A stretch of DNA of 64,000 nt, from assembly GCF_000226295.1 (NCBI RefSeq), contig NC_016024.1, positions 1,409,501 to 1,473,500 on the forward strand, in the 5' to 3' direction. A model generated the notes under the pieces. That model did not search any database. It worked only from the letters and a program-made list of their open reading frames with translations, and was not told the origin of the DNA. Positions within the stretch are counted from its first letter, which is position 1. Every line of letters begins with the position of its first letter. The position numbers and the translations under genes are program-made. Source of the DNA: Chloracidobacterium thermophilum B (lineage in GTDB: Bacteria > Acidobacteriota > Blastocatellia > Chloracidobacteriales > Chloracidobacteriaceae). Positions 54,072 to 62,920 of this stretch are shown one piece after another.

Positions 54072-55031
54072 TTACGTCAAAATACCGCCCAGCCGCGCCT
54101 GCACCCACAGCGGCGGTACCGCCCACAGCTTTGCCCCCAGTGACAGATGCGCCCGCCGGGAAAACACATCGTAGCCATGCCGCTCGATGTCACGCAGAAT
54201 CCCTCCGTACAAACGACTGCTCAGGAACACGGTAAAGCGACTGTCCGGCGAAAGCAACCGAATACCACACTCCGCCTCACGGTAGAAATCCCGCGCCCGG
54301 CAAATCTCGAACTTAAGCAGGGCCACCACTTCCGGCGTCAGCCGCCCCTGCAGAATCATCTCTTCCGTACAACCAAACCGACGCAGGTCCTCCAGTGGCA
54401 GGTAAATCCGGTTGCGCCGGGCATCCTCGCCCACATCCCGCAGGATATTCGTCAACTGAAAGGCAATGCCAAGCGCCACCGCATACTGGAGCGCACTTGA
54501 GTCAGCGTAGCCGAACACCTCACTGGTCATCAGCCCCACCAGCGACGCCACCCGGTAGGCATAGGTATAAAGGTCATCAAACCGCTCGAAGCGCACGGGC
54601 CCTTCCGTGCGGGCATCCATCAGGCAGCCCTGCATGAGTTCAAGGGGATGTTCGAGCTTGACCGGAAACTGTGGAAGGAAGTCATACCAGGCGACAAGCA
54701 CCGGGTGAGCCGGAAAGGGCCGCCCGGCATACACATCCCGCAGAGCCTGCGCCCAAGCTTCAATGGCCAACGCCACTGCCGTCGGGTTGGCCTGGCGGTT
54801 GGTATCCACCAGGTCATCAATCTGCCGGCAGAGCGCATAGATGGCATAAATGGCCGGACGCTTGCGTTTGGGAAGGGTCTGGGTGCAAAAGTAAAAGCTT
54901 TTGGCGTGGGTGCGGGTCACCTCCCGGCAGTAGGCATAGCCAGCAGCCACAGCCGCCGGGGCTGGCGCCTGAACCCGCACTTGCCCGGCAAAGGGGTCAA
55001 GCGCCGCAACGCTGCCAGTATCAAGTCTCAT
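54072..55031 (-). CDS. crtB: Phytoene synthase
   Basis: Condenses two geranylgeranyl diphosphates to phytoene, the first committed carotenoid step. Motifs: [33 protein letters not shown] with the first Asp-rich site, and [20 protein letters not shown] with the second. Length (319) fits. Squalene synthase-like HpnC/HpnD proteins share this fold; divergence from a chlorophyll synthase gene and the CruA-type cyclase in the window favour CrtB. It shares the 198-base intergenic region with that gene. Confidence 0.88.
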   Translation of the reverse strand: MRLDTGSVAALDPFAGQVRVQAPAPAAVAAGYAYCREVTRTHAKSFYFCTQTLPKRKRPAIYAIYALCRQIDDLVDTNRQANPTAVALAIEAWAQALRDVYAGRPFPAHPVLVAWYDFLPQFPVKLEHPLELMQGCLMDARTEGPVRFERFDDLYTYAYRVASLVGLMTSEVFGYADSSALQYAVALGIAFQLTNILRDVGEDARRNRIYLPLEDLRRFGCTEEMILQGRLTPEVVALLKFEICRARDFYREAECGIRLLSPDSRFTVFLSSRLYGGILRDIERHGYDVFSRRAHLSLGAKLWAVPPLWVQARLGGILT

Positions 55032-55229
55032 GCCCTGAGAGCGTGAACAAAAACTGCATCAGCACCATTGGGTTGGAGCTACCGCCACCACCCGCTGAAA
55101 ACGTACCGGACTATGGTATAGACTCAACACCAACGTCAACACTTGCTGGCATGCGCCGGAAGCCTGTACTGGTCGGCAGGCTGGAGTTCCAGAGCAAACC
55201 TGAACCTGGCTGTCTTTTGCTGAATCACT
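55032..55229. promoter_or_regulatory. Divergent pigment-gene intergenic region (crtB / bchG)
   Basis: These 198 bases must carry promoters for both crtB and the chlorophyll synthase. GGTATAGACT near 55115-55125 on the plus strand could be a -10 element. The inverted-looking words CAACGTCAAC are nearby. Nothing is strong enough to name a regulator. Co-location suggests shared light or oxygen control. Confidence 0.4.
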
Positions 55230-56267
55230 ATGCTTGAGGAGTTGAGAAAATCACCCGTCCCGTCCCCGCAGGCAACGACTTCCAAACCGCTGCTGCAAAC
55301 CTTCCTGATCCACATCCAGCTCCTCGACCCCGTCACCTGGCTTGGCCCCTGGCAGTGTTTCTGCTGTGGGGTCCTGGCAACGGGGCTACGCCTGGCAGAC
55401 CTGACGGTGACGGATGGCGTCAAATTTTTTCTGGCCTGCGGACTCATCGGCCCGCTGCTGACCGGTTTCAGCCAATCCATCAACGATTATTTTGACCGCC
55501 ACCTCGACGCCATCAACGACCCGGAGCGCCCTATTCCGGCGGGGCGGATTTCCCTCGCGGCAGCCCGTGCCAACTTCATCCTGACCGGTTTCCTCGCCGT
55601 GGGGAACATGTTGCTGCTGTACCTTGTGACTGCCAGCCCGGTGATTCTCATCCTGGGCGTCGCAGGACTCTTTCTGGCCTACGCTTACAGCGCCCCGGGA
55701 TTTCGCCTCAAGGAAAACGGCTGGCTGGGAACAACGGCAGTGGGCATCGGGTACTGCCTGGTGCCATGGCTGCTGGCTGCGCACCTTTTTTCACGGGAGC
55801 CGGGCTTTCCTGCCTTTCATCTGGCGCTGGGGGTTGTCAATGCCCTGGTTGCCATGGGGCTGATCACCATGAACGACTTCAAATCCATTGAAGGGGACCG
55901 CAAAAATGCCCTCAAAACCCTCCCCGTACTGTATGGCGAACGTGGCGCAATGCTCATTGCCTTTACCGAAATCAATCTGGCGCAGGTGATTTTTGTCATC
56001 ACCTGCTTTTTGTTTGGCTATGTCACCATTGGCTGGCTTGGCATAGCCTTCTTCGTTCCCCAGCTTGTTCAGCAGGTACAGCTCTACCGCGCACCCAATG
56101 ACAGCCGGTTGCTCGAAAGCATTGGGCGCAATGCGGCCGGGCGGTCGCTCATCAGTCAGAGTCAGGCCAGCGCCCATCCGGGCTTTATCCGTTTTCTCGT
56201 TGGGAGTAATCTGCTCACCGTCACAGCCCTTACGGCTGTGTCCATCGTCCATGGGTATTGGCGCTAG
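55230..56267 (+). CDS. bchG: (Bacterio)chlorophyll synthase, BchG/BchK/ChlG family
   Basis: Membrane prenyltransferase of the UbiA superfamily that esterifies (bacterio)chlorophyllide with a prenyl diphosphate. The first Asp-rich motif is SINDYFDRHLDAINDPERPI followed by PAGRIS. AYSAPGFRLKENGWLGTTA and the second motif ITMNDFKSIEGDRKNALKTL are diagnostic of chlorophyll synthases rather than menaquinone or haem O enzymes. About eight membrane helices; length (345) is normal. Whether it prefers bacteriochlorophyll a, c or chlorophyll a cannot be told by eye. A 65-residue gene follows 30 bases downstream. Confidence 0.87.
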   Translation: MLEELRKSPVPSPQATTSKPLLQTFLIHIQLLDPVTWLGPWQCFCCGVLATGLRLADLTVTDGVKFFLACGLIGPLLTGFSQSINDYFDRHLDAINDPERPIPAGRISLAAARANFILTGFLAVGNMLLLYLVTASPVILILGVAGLFLAYAYSAPGFRLKENGWLGTTAVGIGYCLVPWLLAAHLFSREPGFPAFHLALGVVNALVAMGLITMNDFKSIEGDRKNALKTLPVLYGERGAMLIAFTEINLAQVIFVITCFLFGYVTIGWLGIAFFVPQLVQQVQLYRAPNDSRLLESIGRNAAGRSLISQSQASAHPGFIRFLVGSNLLTVTALTAVSIVHGYWR

Positions 56268-56297
56268 AACCCGTTTCAGAATAAGGAGACCAACGCC

Positions 56298-56495
56298 ATG
56301 AAAGACACGGCAACGGCTACAGCTTCAGACAGCCCCAACCAGACTGCCGAAGCCTCACTCGAAGCGTTTCGGACGCTTTCTCTGCCCGAAAAGGCCCTGA
56401 CCATTGCCCAAGCGCAGGCAATGTTGTTTTCCAACACGGTTGTGCAGGTGCTTTCCACGGTCTTGCGTGGCAGCCGCCGCCCCAGTGCCAGCTAG
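56298..56495 (+). CDS. 65-residue protein directly downstream of the chlorophyll synthase, unknown
   Basis: AAGGAG nine bases before the ATG and the 30-base gap to bchG indicate a real, co-transcribed gene. The protein has a polar Thr/Ala/Ser N-terminus, an amphipathic helix region (ASLEAFRTLSLPEKALTIAQ, then AQAMLFSNTVVQVLSTVL) and a basic tail RGSRRPSAS. No histidine for pigment binding is present, and the hydrophobic part is amphipathic rather than a clear membrane span. It does not look like CsmA. A role in pigment synthesis or photosystem assembly is only suggested by position. Confidence 0.7.
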   Translation: MKDTATATASDSPNQTAEASLEAFRTLSLPEKALTIAQAQAMLFSNTVVQVLSTVLRGSRRPSAS

Positions 56496-56520
56496 GGGCC
56501 AGCCAGGGGGAAGCCATCCG

Positions 56521-57381
56521 TCAGGCCCACTTCAGGACCGCCTCCACATCAAAGTCTGGCTTCCAGCCCAACCGGGCGCCGGCTTTTGAGAGATCGCTGA
56601 CATAGTGCCGCTGGTCGTCTGGCGCCGGCTCGACATCGGTCAGGTGTAGAACCGGAGTCCTGCCACATGCCCGGCCAATCCGCTGCGCCAGTTCAACCAG
56701 TGAGTAGGCGTAGTCGGGACCGCCGCCGATGTTGAACGTCTCATTGAAGGTGTCGTGGGCATCAGACAAAGCGGCACAGGCGCGCAGCACGCGCACAAGT
56801 TCTGTCACCGGCAGGACATCCCGCACCTGCCGTCCCTGCCAGCGCAGCGTCAGGGGTTGTCCACGGCGGATGGCATCGGCAAAGCGACTGACCAGTCCGC
56901 CGGGATTGCCCGGCGTCGGCGGTGCAAACATCGTGGAGAGCCGCAGCACACAGAGCCGGAAGCCGCGCTGGGACGCATAAAAACGGGCGTATTCCTCGGC
57001 CAGCCACTTTGACCAGGCGTAGGCGTTCTGCCCACGCAGGGTTGTCGGGCAGCTTTCCGGCACGGCCGGGTAGTGGTCAGCATGCGCGCCATAGACATCC
57101 TTGGTCGAGGCCAGCAGCAGGACGTGCTGTTCGGTAAGCTGGGCGCAGAGCCAGCGTGTGCCGTCGCTGTTGACCTCGAAGCAGTCCGCCGCTGCCTCCG
57201 GGGCTTTGGCCACGTGGGCGGCCAGGTGGACGATGACCTGGTGATGGGCCAGCGCCTCAGCCAGGGCTGGGGTAAACAATCCCAGTCCCTGCCGTCGCCC
57301 GGCCACGGTCGCCCCCAGGGCCGCCGCCACATGAACGCCCAGATAGCCTGTCCCACCTGTCACCAACCAGGTCTGCTTCAC
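56521..57381 (-). CDS. NAD(P)-dependent sugar epimerase/dehydratase
   Basis: Extended SDR enzyme. TWLVTGGTGYLGVHVAAAL is the cofactor site, VIVHLAAHVAK follows, and the catalytic YAWSKWLAEEYARFY carries Tyr and Lys (YxxxK). It lacks some N-terminal strands of the usual 310-330 residue enzymes, being 286 long, with a short segment between the cofactor loop and VIVHLAAH. Likely substrates are nucleotide sugars. Its start overlaps the stop of the receiver-kinase gene by ATGA. Confidence 0.85.
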   Translation of the reverse strand: MKQTWLVTGGTGYLGVHVAAALGATVAGRRQGLGLFTPALAEALAHHQVIVHLAAHVAKAPEAAADCFEVNSDGTRWLCAQLTEQHVLLLASTKDVYGAHADHYPAVPESCPTTLRGQNAYAWSKWLAEEYARFYASQRGFRLCVLRLSTMFAPPTPGNPGGLVSRFADAIRRGQPLTLRWQGRQVRDVLPVTELVRVLRACAALSDAHDTFNETFNIGGGPDYAYSLVELAQRIGRACGRTPVLHLTDVEPAPDDQRHYVSDLSKAGARLGWKPDFDVEAVLKWA

Positions 57382-58574
57382 GCGGTTTTCTCGGTCTGAT
57401 CCAGGTTCAAATCCGCCACCGGGGTTCTGTCGCGCGGAAGCCGAACGGTCACAGTCGTTCCTTTCCCCGGCTCACTGACAATGGACACCCGGCCACCATA
57501 GGCCGTCACGACATCCCGCACGAGGGTCAGGCCGATGCCCAGCCCACCCCCCTTGAAGTTGGTACGGGAAGTGCTGTGGTACTGCGAACTGGCTACTTCA
57601 TAAAATGACTCAAAAGCGACAGCCACTTCATGGGCAGCCATACCAATTCCATTGTCCTCAACCTCGATGGTGAAATATGGCTCCCCGGAGGTTAGCCGGA
57701 CGTGGATGTTTCCGTGGTCAGGGGTGAACTTGACGGCATTGAAGAGCAACTCCCGCAGAACCTGGGTCACGCGCAGGGCATCGCCCACCGCCGGCAGGTG
57801 TTCCGGCCCTGCCAGATGATACTGGTGCTGGCGATGCCGGGCGTGAACCTTGATTTCTTCGAGCGTGGTCCGTACCAGGACCGCGACATCAAACGGCTGG
57901 CAACTGATGGGCAGGCGATCAGTGGTGGTTGTCATCAGCAGCGTGAGGTTCTGGACGATGGTGGTGAGGTTTGAGATGGCCGCCTGCATGGCCGCGCGGG
58001 CTTCCCGGACATCAGCGGGCGAGTCGGCCATCACTGCCAGCAAATCACAGTAGCCCTGGAGAATGGTCAGCGGCCCGCGCAGTTCGTGGCTGGTCATGCG
58101 GAGGAATTTTTCCTTGAGTTCGGTCAGGCGTTGTAATTCACGGTTTGCCTGCTGCAGGGCGGTGTTTTGCTGGCGCAGCCTCACCCGCCCGAAGCACTTC
58201 TCGATGGCCAGGTGCATCTGCCCGACATCAAAGGGCTTGGGGATGAAGTCACTGGCGCCGAGCTTCATCGCCTCGACGGCTTCCTCGATGCGTCCATAGC
58301 CGGTAATCATCAACACCTCGATGGACGGGTCATGGGCCTTGACCAGTTCAATGACAGCCAGCCCTCCCTGGCGCGGCATGCGCAGGTCGGTGATGACAAG
58401 ATGGGGGCGGAAGCTGACCAGCAATGGGGCCACTTCACTGCCATCTGCTGCCGTGCACACCTGGCAGTCACTGAGAAAGTCCTTAAAGAAAAGCCGGATT
58501 TCCGCCTCGTCATCCACAACGAGCACCCGGCGGTTTAACTCAACCGACGGAGCGGCAACAGCATCTTCCATCAC
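57378..58574 (-). CDS. Receiver domain-histidine kinase hybrid
   Basis: Cytosolic protein with an N-terminal receiver (VLVVDDEAEIRLFFKDFL, phospho-acceptor in HLVITDLRMPRQGG, VLMITGYGR, FIPKPF). A short coiled coil and a histidine kinase follow (MTSHELRGPLTILQGYCDLL, ELLFNAVKFTPDHGNI, DNGIGMAAHEV, GGGLGIGLTLVRDVV). It has no membrane helix or PAS domain, so it is likely an intermediate in a phosphorelay driven by another kinase. It is coupled to the epimerase gene and lies 29 bases below coaBC. Confidence 0.92.
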   Translation of the reverse strand: MMEDAVAAPSVELNRRVLVVDDEAEIRLFFKDFLSDCQVCTAADGSEVAPLLVSFRPHLVITDLRMPRQGGLAVIELVKAHDPSIEVLMITGYGRIEEAVEAMKLGASDFIPKPFDVGQMHLAIEKCFGRVRLRQQNTALQQANRELQRLTELKEKFLRMTSHELRGPLTILQGYCDLLAVMADSPADVREARAAMQAAISNLTTIVQNLTLLMTTTTDRLPISCQPFDVAVLVRTTLEEIKVHARHRQHQYHLAGPEHLPAVGDALRVTQVLRELLFNAVKFTPDHGNIHVRLTSGEPYFTIEVEDNGIGMAAHEVAVAFESFYEVASSQYHSTSRTNFKGGGLGIGLTLVRDVVTAYGGRVSIVSEPGKGTTVTVRLPRDRTPVADLNLDQTEKTA

Positions 58575-58603
58575 CTACACTCCAGCATCTGGCACTCCGG
58601 CGT

Positions 58604-59830
58604 CTAGGGGCGAACCATCGGCCGCTGCTGGCGCGCCAGATTCAGAATTTCGTGGGCCAGTGCCTCCTTGGTCATCAGTGGCAGTGTCCGGGTTTCACCG
58701 CTGGCCAGGACGAAGGTAGCCCGGTTGGTATCGGTGTCAAACCCGGCGCCAGCCTCAGTGACATCGTTGAACACCAGAAGGTCGGCACCTTTGCGGCGGA
58801 GCTTTTCCAGAGCCGCTTCCAGTGACCAGCCCGTTTCAGCCGCAAAGCCGACGACGAAGCGGGACCCCTTCCGCGCACTGACGGCGGCGAGGATGTCTTC
58901 GGTGGGTTCAAGGTCGAGCTGGCGCAGCGGTGCCGGGGTCCTTTTCAGCTTTTCCGTCGCCACCTGCCGCGGACGGTAGTCGCAGACGGCGGCCGCCTTG
59001 ATCACCATCGTGGCTGCCGGCAGACACCGCAGCACGGCCTCATACATCTCGCGGGTGGAGCGGACAGCAATGGTTTCAACGCCCTCCGGCGGGGTCAGCC
59101 GGGTCGGACCACTGATGAGGGTGACGGTTGCGCCGCGCACCTGCGCCGCCCGCGCCACGGCGTAGCCCATCTTCCCTGAAGAGCGGTTCGTCAGGTAGCG
59201 GACTGGATCAATGTCCTCAATCGTGGGCCCGGCCGTCACCAGAACGTGGTCGCCGGTCAAGTCACGCGGTGTTGTTTCCACCGTTGTTTCCAACGTCGCC
59301 AGCGATGTCCACACCGTCTCAACGATGCGGTCAGGGTCAGCCAGCCGCCCTTCACCAACCATGCCACAGGCCAGAAACCCGGCCTCCGGCTCGATGATGT
59401 GGACGCCACGCGCCCGCAACCGGGCCAGATTGTCCTGTGTGGCCGGGTGCCGCCACATCTCCACATTCATCGCCGGGGCCACAAAGGTCGGACAGGTCGC
59501 CGCCAGATAGACGGTTGACAGAAAATCATCAGCAATACCGTGGGCCAGTTTGGCCAAACAGTTGGCCGTGGCCGGCGCAATCACCAGCGCGTCCGTGCGC
59601 TGGGCCAGGGCAATGTGGGCAATGTTGGTATCGTCGTCGCGTCCCCAGTGCGACGTATGGACGGGCTTCCCGGAAAGCGCCTGGAAGGTCAGCGGCTGGA
59701 TGAAGTGCGTCGCCGCCTCGGTCATGACGACCTCGACCGTGGCGCCGAGCTGCTGCAGGCCACGCAACACCAGAATCGCTTTGTAGGCACCAATACAGCC
59801 GGTGACGCCCAGAGTGATGTGCTTCGTCAT
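58604..59830 (-). CDS. coaBC: Phosphopantothenoylcysteine decarboxylase / phosphopantothenate-cysteine ligase
   Basis: Bifunctional coenzyme A enzyme. The FMN-binding CoaC half shows ITLGVTGCIGAYKAILVLRG, VIAPATANCLAKLAHGIADD, VAPAMNVEMWRHPATQDNL and the catalytic Cys in FLACGMVGEGRL. The CoaB half has VLVTAGPTIEDIDPVRYLTN, RSSGKMGYAVARAA and KAAAVCDYRP. ATG 59830 directly precedes the flavoprotein fold; the frame is open 35 codons further but without similarity. Length (408) is normal. Essential gene. Confidence 0.95.
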   Translation of the reverse strand: MTKHITLGVTGCIGAYKAILVLRGLQQLGATVEVVMTEAATHFIQPLTFQALSGKPVHTSHWGRDDDTNIAHIALAQRTDALVIAPATANCLAKLAHGIADDFLSTVYLAATCPTFVAPAMNVEMWRHPATQDNLARLRARGVHIIEPEAGFLACGMVGEGRLADPDRIVETVWTSLATLETTVETTPRDLTGDHVLVTAGPTIEDIDPVRYLTNRSSGKMGYAVARAAQVRGATVTLISGPTRLTPPEGVETIAVRSTREMYEAVLRCLPAATMVIKAAAVCDYRPRQVATEKLKRTPAPLRQLDLEPTEDILAAVSARKGSRFVVGFAAETGWSLEAALEKLRRKGADLLVFNDVTEAGAGFDTDTNRATFVLASGETRTLPLMTKEALAHEILNLARQQRPMVRP

Positions 59831-59995
59831 TATTGGGAAGGTCCGCTTGCTCCCCGGCGCATCCCCACACAGGAACATCAGCCCGCAATGGGGCCGGGCT
59901 TGGTTTGTCAGGAGGATAACGCTATCGTAACACACAAGGCATTTCCAGTGTCACTTGGCAGATAGCGTCTGCCTCTCTCAGAAAGGCTGTTGATT

Positions 59996-61048
59996 ATGTC
60001 GGCTGAAACCACAGAAACCAGGTTTTCCCATCTCTCCAAGGAATTTCTCCACGTGGTGGAGGTTGCGGCCATTGCCGCGGCGCGCACCATGGGGTTTGGC
60101 CAAAGAAAACAGTCCGACCGCGCCGCCGTTGAGGCCATGCGCGAGGCCATGCGTACAGTGCGCATGAATGGGCGGATTGTGATTGGCGAAGGCGAGCGCG
60201 ACAAAGCTCCGATGCTCTATATCGGCGAGCGCGTCGGTGCCGGGGCCGAGCTTCCCGACGACGATGAGACCTTCCCCGCCGTGGATATTGCGGTTGATCC
60301 GCTTGAAGGAACAAATCTCTGCGCCACTGGCGCGGCCAATGCGATTGCCGTTCTGGCGGCGGCCGAGCGGGGCGGACTGCTCCATGCTCCCGACATGTAC
60401 ATGAACAAGCTCGTCGTTGGGCCGGCCGCCAAGGGAAAGCTCGACATTGACGCTCCGGTGGCCGAGAACCTCAAAATTCTCTCGGACTGCCTGCGGCGGG
60501 CCGTCACTGACCTGGTGGTTTCGGTGCTTGACCGCCCGCGCCACGCCAGGCTCATTGCCGACATCCGGGAAGCCGGGGCCCGCATCCAGCTCATTTCGGA
60601 TGGCGACCTGTCGGCCGGCATCAGCGCGGCCATCGGCGGGTCGGGCGTCCATGCCGTCATGGGCATCGGCGGGGCCCCGGAGGGAGTGCTGACGGCGGCA
60701 GCCATGAAGTGCCTGAACGGTGAAATCCAGGCACGCTTTGTGCTCAAGGACCAACTCCATGCCGAAGACCACACCAAAGTCACGGAAGACAGCGAGACGC
60801 TCGCCCGCATGCGGGCCATGGGCATTGAGGACCCGGCGCGGGTCTATCGGACGGATGACCTGGCGCCCGGAAAGCACATCATCTTCGCCATGACCGGCGT
60901 GACCAATGGGACGGTGCTGCGCGGAGTACGCTTTTTCGGTGCCGGCAAACGCACCTCGTCGCTTCTGATGACAACCTGTCCGCATACAGTACGGCTGGTG
61001 GATACGGTCCACGTTGAGGGCGGGCCCGACACGGTCATCCGGCTGTGA
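59996..61048 (+). CDS. glpX: Class II fructose-1,6-bisphosphatase
   Basis: Gluconeogenic phosphatase. Motifs: [60 protein letters not shown] (metal and phosphate site) and [17 protein letters not shown]. Length (350) is normal. ATG 59996 follows AAAGG; a TTG two codons earlier is possible. It is divergent from coaBC with 165 bases between. It would let the cell make hexoses from three-carbon compounds; combined with sedoheptulose activity it could serve other cycles. Confidence 0.95.
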   Translation: MSAETTETRFSHLSKEFLHVVEVAAIAAARTMGFGQRKQSDRAAVEAMREAMRTVRMNGRIVIGEGERDKAPMLYIGERVGAGAELPDDDETFPAVDIAVDPLEGTNLCATGAANAIAVLAAAERGGLLHAPDMYMNKLVVGPAAKGKLDIDAPVAENLKILSDCLRRAVTDLVVSVLDRPRHARLIADIREAGARIQLISDGDLSAGISAAIGGSGVHAVMGIGGAPEGVLTAAAMKCLNGEIQARFVLKDQLHAEDHTKVTEDSETLARMRAMGIEDPARVYRTDDLAPGKHIIFAMTGVTNGTVLRGVRFFGAGKRTSSLLMTTCPHTVRLVDTVHVEGGPDTVIRL

Positions 61049-61319
61049 AGCATCCGCTCCTGAGCCGGCTGCACCGCCCAAAGATATGGTGTCAACGGCA
61101 GTGGCCGTCCTATACTGGCGCTTTGTCAGGGCATCCACCGTCGCTCCGGGCCGGTCCGACAGGCCCAGGTTGGTTGTGGCGGTGTGGCTGGGTTGGCTCT
61201 GGCTCGTCGGCATCGGGGATGAGCATTGAGGTTCGGTCCTGATTTGGCTCACCGGGTTGGGGACAAACTGAAGTACAGCCGGGTTCCGCGTGTTCCAGGC
61301 TGTATCAGGGGGGACGTGC
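61049..61319 (+). other. Intergenic region between glpX and the plug-less receptor-like gene
   Basis: About 270 bases. No gene, terminator or clear promoter was found. GGGGGGACG at 61309-61317 provides the ribosome-binding site for ATG 61320. Confidence 0.4.
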
Positions 61320-62915
61320 ATGCGATATCTGTTCCGTAGTTTCTTCGCCGGTTGGTTGTGCCTTGTCCTGGGTACGACCCTGACGCTGGCCACAGAACGC
61401 TCTGAAGGGTGTGTGGTGACTGGGGTGGTCACAGATCACAGCGGCGGGCCCATTGCCCACGCCATCATCTCCATTTTCCGGGATGGAGATGAAAAGGAAG
61501 TCCTGGTGACAGCTTCCAGCGACCGCAGCGGCCGGTTCACACTCTCCCGGCTTACACCAGGCGTCTATCGGCTGCTGGCGGCAGCGCGTGGCTTCCAGAC
61601 GTTGATCAGCGAACCAACTGAGTTGATAGCGGGACAAACGTCCCGGATGCGGCTTATGCTGCGCCCGGCGCCGGACCCCAGGGTAACGGGGGTCAATCCG
61701 GTCAAGTACCAGAACCGGCGCCACCGTGGCATCTTCAATGCCACAGCCACGACTTCCGACACGTCAGACCCGGCACGGCCGGGCACACCTCTCTGGCATG
61801 GGGCGGCGCTGATTGGCTCAACCGGATACGACAGCCAGGTGACGGCTGAAGTCACACCGGGGATGGAAATCGGCGCTTACCTGCGCCGTGGCTGGGAAGG
61901 CCAGTCGGTCACTATCGGTGGGGCGCTCCGCTACAGCGCCGGACAGCATCGCGGACGCCTCCGCTGGCAAACCGATCAGGTGACCGCCGATCCGGTCCTG
62001 CCCGCTCCAGCCGCGCCCGCGCCGGGCAGCCTGTTTTTCCGCCACGACTTCCAGGCGGCAGATGCCTGGCAGCTCACCGACCGGCTCCAGGTGCTCTATG
62101 GCTTTGATTACCTCCGGGTGGGGCGCAGCCAGGAGGAGGTCTGGCGTCCACGCCTGGCTGTCCACTGGCAGCCCTGTACAGCCGTGCAGGTGCATACCGC
62201 GCTGACCTCTGATGGACAAGCCTTCCCAGCTTGGGCTGACCTGGAGCGGCCGCTGTTGACCGACGACTTCCCCGCACCGCCTGCGCGTCTGGCGCTGGTG
62301 GATGAACGGCCCGCACTGGCCCGTAACCTCCGGGTCGAGGCCGGGGTTGCCTGGCAGATGGATGCGCGGACGACAGTCAAATTCTATGCCTATCAGGACT
62401 GGCTGGACGGACATCCTCTGGCCTTGGATGGACATATTTCGTCGCGTCTGAATGGCCGCGCCCACGGAACAGCCATTCTCCTTACCCGCCGTCTGCAACC
62501 ACGCCTGGTGGTGACAACGGCCTATGCGGCCGGACAGAAGGCGGTGCAGATGGATGCCACGGGGCCAGCGGCTGCAACCTGGATGAACGGCACCTACCAT
62601 CATGTCGTCGCTGTTGTGGCGGAAACCATCCTTTCCGGCGCGGAGACCCGGATTCAGGTCGGCTACCGCCGTGCCTGGGGGAACCCGGTTCATGCCATTG
62701 ATCCCTTTACCGGCCGCCTGCCCTTCACCGACGCCGGGCTGAACCTCAGAATCGTTCAGACCCTGCCCGGCTGGATATTCCTGCCCGGACAGTGGGAAGC
62801 CATCGTCGAAGGCCATAACCTAGATGAACGGCGTGGCGAAGTCACCGGGCTGGGGGCCGTTTCCGGCTTTCCCCACCGGCGGACGGTGCGTGGCGGACTT
62901 CGCTTCCGCTTCTGA
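61320..62915 (+). CDS. TonB-receptor-like barrel with carboxypeptidase-regulatory domain but no plug
   Basis: The signal peptide (GWLCLVLGTTLTLA) leads to a carboxypeptidase-regulatory-like domain (about residues 30-110; CVVTGVVTDHSGGPIAHAII, GRFTLSRLTPGVYRLLAAA). A region of roughly 400 residues with beta-barrel character follows and ends in RTVRGGLRFRF, with the terminal Phe of outer-membrane barrels. Compared with the Oar-like receptor at 22 kb it has the same start and end logic, but no recognisable plug domain and less than half the length. It may be a shortened receptor descendant or an outer-membrane porin-like protein. ATG 61320 is fixed by the G-rich ribosome site. Confidence 0.75.
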   Translation: MRYLFRSFFAGWLCLVLGTTLTLATERSEGCVVTGVVTDHSGGPIAHAIISIFRDGDEKEVLVTASSDRSGRFTLSRLTPGVYRLLAAARGFQTLISEPTELIAGQTSRMRLMLRPAPDPRVTGVNPVKYQNRRHRGIFNATATTSDTSDPARPGTPLWHGAALIGSTGYDSQVTAEVTPGMEIGAYLRRGWEGQSVTIGGALRYSAGQHRGRLRWQTDQVTADPVLPAPAAPAPGSLFFRHDFQAADAWQLTDRLQVLYGFDYLRVGRSQEEVWRPRLAVHWQPCTAVQVHTALTSDGQAFPAWADLERPLLTDDFPAPPARLALVDERPALARNLRVEAGVAWQMDARTTVKFYAYQDWLDGHPLALDGHISSRLNGRAHGTAILLTRRLQPRLVVTTAYAAGQKAVQMDATGPAAATWMNGTYHHVVAVVAETILSGAETRIQVGYRRAWGNPVHAIDPFTGRLPFTDAGLNLRIVQTLPGWIFLPGQWEAIVEGHNLDERRGEVTGLGAVSGFPHRRTVRGGLRFRF

Positions 62916-62920
62916 AGTTT

